The position numbers and the translations under genes were made by a program. The notes below the pieces were generated by a model, which saw nothing but the letters and a program-made list of their open reading frames with translations, did no database searches and was not told the DNA's origin. Positions 61,279 to 64,000 of a DNA stretch of 64,000 nucleotides are shown here, one piece after another. The stretch is from Bacteroidales bacterium UBA5197 (GTDB taxonomy: Bacteria; Bacteroidota; Bacteroidia; Bacteroidales; Lentimicrobiaceae), in the NCBI GenBank assembly GCA_002412885.1, contig DHVX01000049.1:39929-103928 (forward strand). The letters run 5' to 3'. Positions within the stretch are counted from its first letter, which is position 1; the number at the start of each line of letters is the position of its first letter.

Positions 61279-62205
61279 ATGCAAACCATACTCGGTGCCG
61301 GTGGTGCCATAGGCAAAGAACTAGCCAGGGAATTACATACATACACAAACGATATTCGTTTGGTGAGCCGAAACCCCAAAGCTGTAAATAAAAATGATCA
61401 GCTGATGACAGCCGATCTTACTTCTGCCGAGCATGTTGACCGTGCAGTTGAAGGGTCTGATGTTGTTTACCTTACTGTTGGCCTCGATTATAAAGCCAGT
61501 GTGTGGAAGAAACAATGGCCGCTGATTATGCGCAATGTAATAGATAGTTGCAAAAAGAACCAGGCAAAACTCGTGTTTTTTGACAACGTTTATATGTATG
61601 ACCGGGATTACCTTGCCAATATGACCGAAGATATACCCACACGTCCTACCAGCCGAAAAGGTGAAGTCAGAACGCAGGTGGTTCAGATGCTTCTGGATGA
61701 GATGAAATCCGGAAAGATTACCGCTCTTATTGCACGATCAGCTGATTTTATCGGACCAACCAACAGTGTGCTGGTAGAGATGGTTTATAAAAACTTCAGC
61801 AAAGGGAAAAAAGCAAACTGGTTCTCCAAAACTGACAAAATTCACAGTTTCACAAACACAATTGATGCTGCCCGGGGTACCGCCAAACTCGGAAATGCCC
61901 CCGATGCATACGGGCAGGTATGGCATTTGCCTACATCTGATGCCAGACTTACCGGCAAAGACTGGATAAATCTGTTTGCCAATGAGATGGGTGTGGAACC
62001 AAAAATCAGTATCCTACCCGACTGGTTGCTGGCAATTTTGGGATTTTTTATTCCCATTCTAAAAGAGATGAAAGAAATGTCTTATCAATATGACCGTGAT
62101 TATTTCTTTAACAGCAATAAGTTTAATAATCGCTTTGGGTATAAACCAATTTCGCCGGACGAAGGGGTGAAAAAACTGGTGAAAGAACTGGAAGCCGGAA
62201 AGTGA
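61279..62205 (+). CDS. NAD(P)-dependent epimerase/dehydratase-like protein
   Basis: A 308-residue Rossmann-fold protein of the extended short-chain dehydrogenase (NAD-dependent epimerase) class. The nucleotide-binding motif is at the very start, ILGAGGAIGKELARELH, a G-x-G-G-x-x-G variant. A strand with LVSRNPKAVN follows and then VVYLTVGLDYKASVWKKQWP. The canonical YxxxK catalytic pair is unclear: VYMYDRDYLANM lies near the expected place but has no lysine four residues on, so activity is uncertain. Similar proteins are annotated as NmrA-like or epimerase family. The gene is monocistronic: 195 bp precede it, with the hairpin inside, and 130 bp follow. Confidence 0.75.
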   Translation: MQTILGAGGAIGKELARELHTYTNDIRLVSRNPKAVNKNDQLMTADLTSAEHVDRAVEGSDVVYLTVGLDYKASVWKKQWPLIMRNVIDSCKKNQAKLVFFDNVYMYDRDYLANMTEDIPTRPTSRKGEVRTQVVQMLLDEMKSGKITALIARSADFIGPTNSVLVEMVYKNFSKGKKANWFSKTDKIHSFTNTIDAARGTAKLGNAPDAYGQVWHLPTSDARLTGKDWINLFANEMGVEPKISILPDWLLAILGFFIPILKEMKEMSYQYDRDYFFNSNKFNNRFGYKPISPDEGVKKLVKELEAGK

Positions 62206-62300
62206 TTCCGGATTGATGATTTCGGTATTATAATCACAACTTTCCTTATGTATTGATAACATTGCAAAGTCCTGAAAAGCAATGCAATACTCTCATTTAC

Positions 62301-62331
62301 TTGCATAATCGTCTGAATATTACTATCTTTA
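62301..62331 (+). promoter_or_regulatory. Bacteroidota promoter for the exported isoaspartyl methyltransferase
   Basis: TTG at 62301-62303 and TATCTTTA at 62324-62331 (7 of 8 of the consensus with TA and TTT) are 20 bp apart, the expected spacing. The start codon at 62336 is only 4 bp past the box. Confidence 0.5.
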
Positions 62332-62335
62332 GGCC

Positions 62336-63070
62336 ATGAAAGCACATATACGCCCTGGCTCAGGAACCTTGTCAGCAGGTTTTTTGGCCTCCGCCATTTT
62401 GTTACTAATTTTTATGGAAATGACACCGCTCTATGGACAGGATTCTTATGCTGTTGCCCGTGAGAATATGGTAAAGTCCCAGATAGCCGATGAGGGCATC
62501 AAAGATGCGGCAACCCTGAAGGCCATGCGAAAGGTGCCCCGACACCTTTTTGTTCCCGAAAATCTCAGGTCGCAGGCATACCGCGATATGCCATTGCCTA
62601 TCGGTTACGAACAGACTATTTCTCAGCCCTATATGGTTGCTTATATGACAGCAGCAATACTTCCTGCAAAAGGTATGAAAGTGCTGGAAATAGGCACAGG
62701 ATCGGGCTATCAGGCTGCGGTACTGGCTGAAATCGTTGACAGCGTATTTACCATAGAGATTGTGGAGCCATTAGGCAAACAATCGACCGATCTGCTCAAA
62801 AAGCTTGGATACAAAAACATAAAAGTGAAAATTGGAGATGGTTTTGCCGGTTGGCCGGAACACGGACCCTATGATGCCATTGTGGTTACTGCTGCTGCCG
62901 AAGATATCCCACCTCCGCTGTTTGCTCAATTGAAAGAAGGTGGACGTATGATTATACCTCTCGGGAAGCGCGGCAGCGTGCAAACATTGGTTATGGCAAC
63001 CAAAGAAAAGGGAAAACTTGTAAAGAAAAATTTGCTGCCCGTTAGGTTTGTACCGTTTGTAAGAGAATGA
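62336..63070 (+). CDS. pcm: Protein-L-isoaspartate O-methyltransferase with N-terminal export signal
   Basis: A SAM-dependent methyltransferase that repairs isoaspartyl residues, 244 residues. Compared with the cytoplasmic family (about 200-210) it has ~40 extra N-terminal residues with a hydrophobic stretch (about 14-33) and a plausible cleavage site around YGQD. The enzyme domain begins near MVKSQIADEGIKDAA (about 45) and shows VPRHLFVPENLRSQAYRD, YEQTISQPYMVAYMTAAI, the SAM motif VLEIGTGSGYQ (116-126) and LKEGGRMIIPLG. The extension implies export, although SAM is not normally available in the periplasm; an N-terminal anchor facing the cytoplasm is another option. Internal start M45 could yield a cytoplasmic form. 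Confidence 0.88.
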   Translation: MKAHIRPGSGTLSAGFLASAILLLIFMEMTPLYGQDSYAVARENMVKSQIADEGIKDAATLKAMRKVPRHLFVPENLRSQAYRDMPLPIGYEQTISQPYMVAYMTAAILPAKGMKVLEIGTGSGYQAAVLAEIVDSVFTIEIVEPLGKQSTDLLKKLGYKNIKVKIGDGFAGWPEHGPYDAIVVTAAAEDIPPPLFAQLKEGGRMIIPLGKRGSVQTLVMATKEKGKLVKKNLLPVRFVPFVRE

Positions 63071-63103
63071 ATATTGAATAAATGACCTCTCAAAAAGTAT
63101 GGT

Positions 63104-63733
63104 TTATTTTATAAGATCATACCCCTCTTTAGCAGAGGAATCTCCGGGCTTATTCATCAGTGCTTTTCCAAAAAGGACTTTAGCTTCCCGCAATTTACCC
63201 AAACGGTAATTGGTCCAGCCAAACATCAGCAAGGCATCGTAATCAAAGGGATAAAGGTTGGCGATTTTCTCAAAGTATTTATAGGCTGCCTGATAATCCT
63301 GCTTGCCATAATAAATCATCCCCATGCGATAATTCACTGTGTAATTGCTGGGATCTATTTTAAGAATTTCGTTGTATCGCGTAATTACCTGATTCCAGTT
63401 TCCAACTGCAGCTGCCGGAAGTACAAACCCAAGACGTGCCTCAACTGACAAAGGCATAAGCAAAATACTTTTGTTGTAAAAAGCAATGGCATCGGTAAAC
63501 AGACCTGACTGATAGCTTAACCAGCCCAGCCGGAGGTTTATTTCATAGCTGGACTCATCGTACACTTTTTTAAGGACTTCAATTGCTTTTGAATACTCTG
63601 CAGTGTTTTCAAATGTGTAGCTGTTTTTAAAGACTTCTTCCAGTGAGCCCTTTTCCTGGGCAAACAAATCTGTTGCTGATACAGTGATCAAACAAACCAC
63701 AATGATTACAAAATTTCTTATTGAAGATTCCAT
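63104..63733 (-). CDS. Exported TPR-repeat protein
   Basis: A 209-residue protein with a signal peptide (about 1-25, ending LFAQ) and at least four tetratricopeptide-type helical repeats: YSKAIEVLKKVYDESSYEIN, FTDAIAFYNKSILLMPLSVE, VITRYNEILKIDPSNYTVN, and YQAAYKYFEKIANLYPFDYD, then a further FGKALMNKPGD. TPR proteins act as scaffolds; partners cannot be told from sequence. The start overlaps the end of the upstream barrel-like gene by 16 nt on the same strand, so the two are translationally linked and may act together in the outer membrane. Confidence 0.85.
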   Translation of the reverse strand: MESSIRNFVIIVVCLITVSATDLFAQEKGSLEEVFKNSYTFENTAEYSKAIEVLKKVYDESSYEINLRLGWLSYQSGLFTDAIAFYNKSILLMPLSVEARLGFVLPAAAVGNWNQVITRYNEILKIDPSNYTVNYRMGMIYYGKQDYQAAYKYFEKIANLYPFDYDALLMFGWTNYRLGKLREAKVLFGKALMNKPGDSSAKEGYDLIK

Positions 63734-64000
63734 GACATTCCTCCTGTAATACTAAGCGTTTGGTAATTGTATGAATAAATTCCGGCTTTGCCGGTTTCTG
63801 TGAAAAACAGTTCTGTACCTTCTCTTATGAATACTTGTCCTCTTAAACTGAATTTCAGGTGATCGTTAACGTTGAGAATCAAGCGTGTGCCAAATCTGCT
63901 TTTTACCTTATCGAAGGCATTGTAAAACACCTGCAGATTATTTTCCCCGGTGCAGGAAATGTCTCCTATCGTCAAAAATGCTTCGCCCCATACCTTTCCA
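63718..64000 (-). CDS. C-terminal part of an outer-membrane protein (5' end cut by window)
   Basis: The minus-strand frame is open to the window edge; the apparent first start at 63975 is a TTG inside the gene. The visible ~93 residues show strands such as RFGTRLILNVNDHLKFSLRG and QVFIREGTELFFTETG, ending TLSITGGMSWNL-Q: alternating aromatic and polar residues typical of the last strands of a beta-barrel. The partner gene for a TPR protein starts 16 nt before its end. Family unknown from this fragment. Confidence 0.7.
   Translation of the reverse strand, partial: GKVWGEAFLTIGDISCTGENNLQVFYNAFDKVKSRFGTRLILNVNDHLKFSLRGQVFIREGTELFFTETGKAGIYSYNYQTLSITGGMSWNLQ

Noticed and set aside
1..64000. CRISPR arrays, insertion sequences, integrases, phage genes, tRNA or rRNA
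   Set aside because: No array of spaced repeats, no transposase or integrase motif, and no cloverleaf or rRNA stretch was seen on either strand.

Overview
The window comes from a member of the Bacteroidota, most likely an environmental, probably anaerobic Bacteroidales. Several signs agree: seven proteins carry type IX secretion (T9SS) C-terminal sorting domains with a YPNP/FPNP signature; a PorZ-like T9SS component is present; many promoters have the Bacteroidota -7 box TAnnTTTG; Shine-Dalgarno sequences are scarce; UbiE/MenG-type quinone methylation and an adenosylcobalamin-dependent (class II) ribonucleotide reductase are present. I saw no tRNA, rRNA, CRISPR array, insertion sequence or prophage. 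The left end cuts an MlaE gene and the right end cuts an outer-membrane protein gene.

Layout. 1-5.2 kb: MlaE-MlaF-MlaD lipid-transport genes, followed at once by a POTRA/beta-barrel outer-membrane protein and a YihY/BrkB membrane protein. 5.3-12.1 kb: a regulatory and envelope-stress-like patch with four very small membrane proteins (one, at 9642-9794, is only 50 residues), three small exported proteins, two AraC-type regulators with a degenerate heavy-metal-associated-like N-terminus, and a response regulator/CHASE3 histidine kinase pair translationally coupled to the first AraC gene. Tandem 12-bp repeats spaced 21 bp apart lie upstream of a small membrane gene, and an inverted copy lies in front of the AraC gene. 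12.3-13.9 kb: rbfA and a LolC/E-type permease.

14.2-22 kb: two large gingipain-like (C25) secreted cysteine peptidases in tandem. 22.3-32.2 kb: mixed housekeeping genes: a NYN nuclease fused to a cold-shock domain, a beta-barrel protein, a CAP-domain protein, a PhoB/PhoR-like pair, a polyprenyl synthetase, a radical SAM protein, pterin dehydratase, a repeat protein and nrdJ. 32.8-36 kb: a peptidase-MA-like/TolB-propeller/beta-barrel fusion. 36.5-50.2 kb: four more T9SS cargo proteins (an M14 carboxypeptidase, two C25 peptidases and a five-Asp-box sialidase-like propeller). 50.4-53.8 kb: a receiver-first histidine kinase and an NtrC-type sigma-54 activator. 53.9-57 kb: a third AraC protein, with an intact CXXC, and PorZ. 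57.3-64 kb: a cytidylate-kinase-like protein, UbiE/MenG, a gluzincin lipoprotein peptidase, an NAD-binding epimerase-like protein, an exported isoaspartyl methyltransferase, a TPR protein and the end of a beta-barrel protein.

How the parts fit: the dominant theme is surface and secreted proteolysis through T9SS. Four C25 proteins, one M14 protein and one sialidase-like protein share a small set of adhesive modules in different combinations, which suggests one lineage-specific family assembled by domain shuffling and duplication. The second theme is envelope homeostasis: Mla, LolC/E, small membrane proteins, and AraC proteins that may once have sensed metal or thiol. The strongest candidates for something undescribed are the AraC/HMA-like regulators with their phased repeat operator, the NYN-cold-shock fusion, and the shared D-x-x-G-N-x-N-G...D-x-G-E module family.
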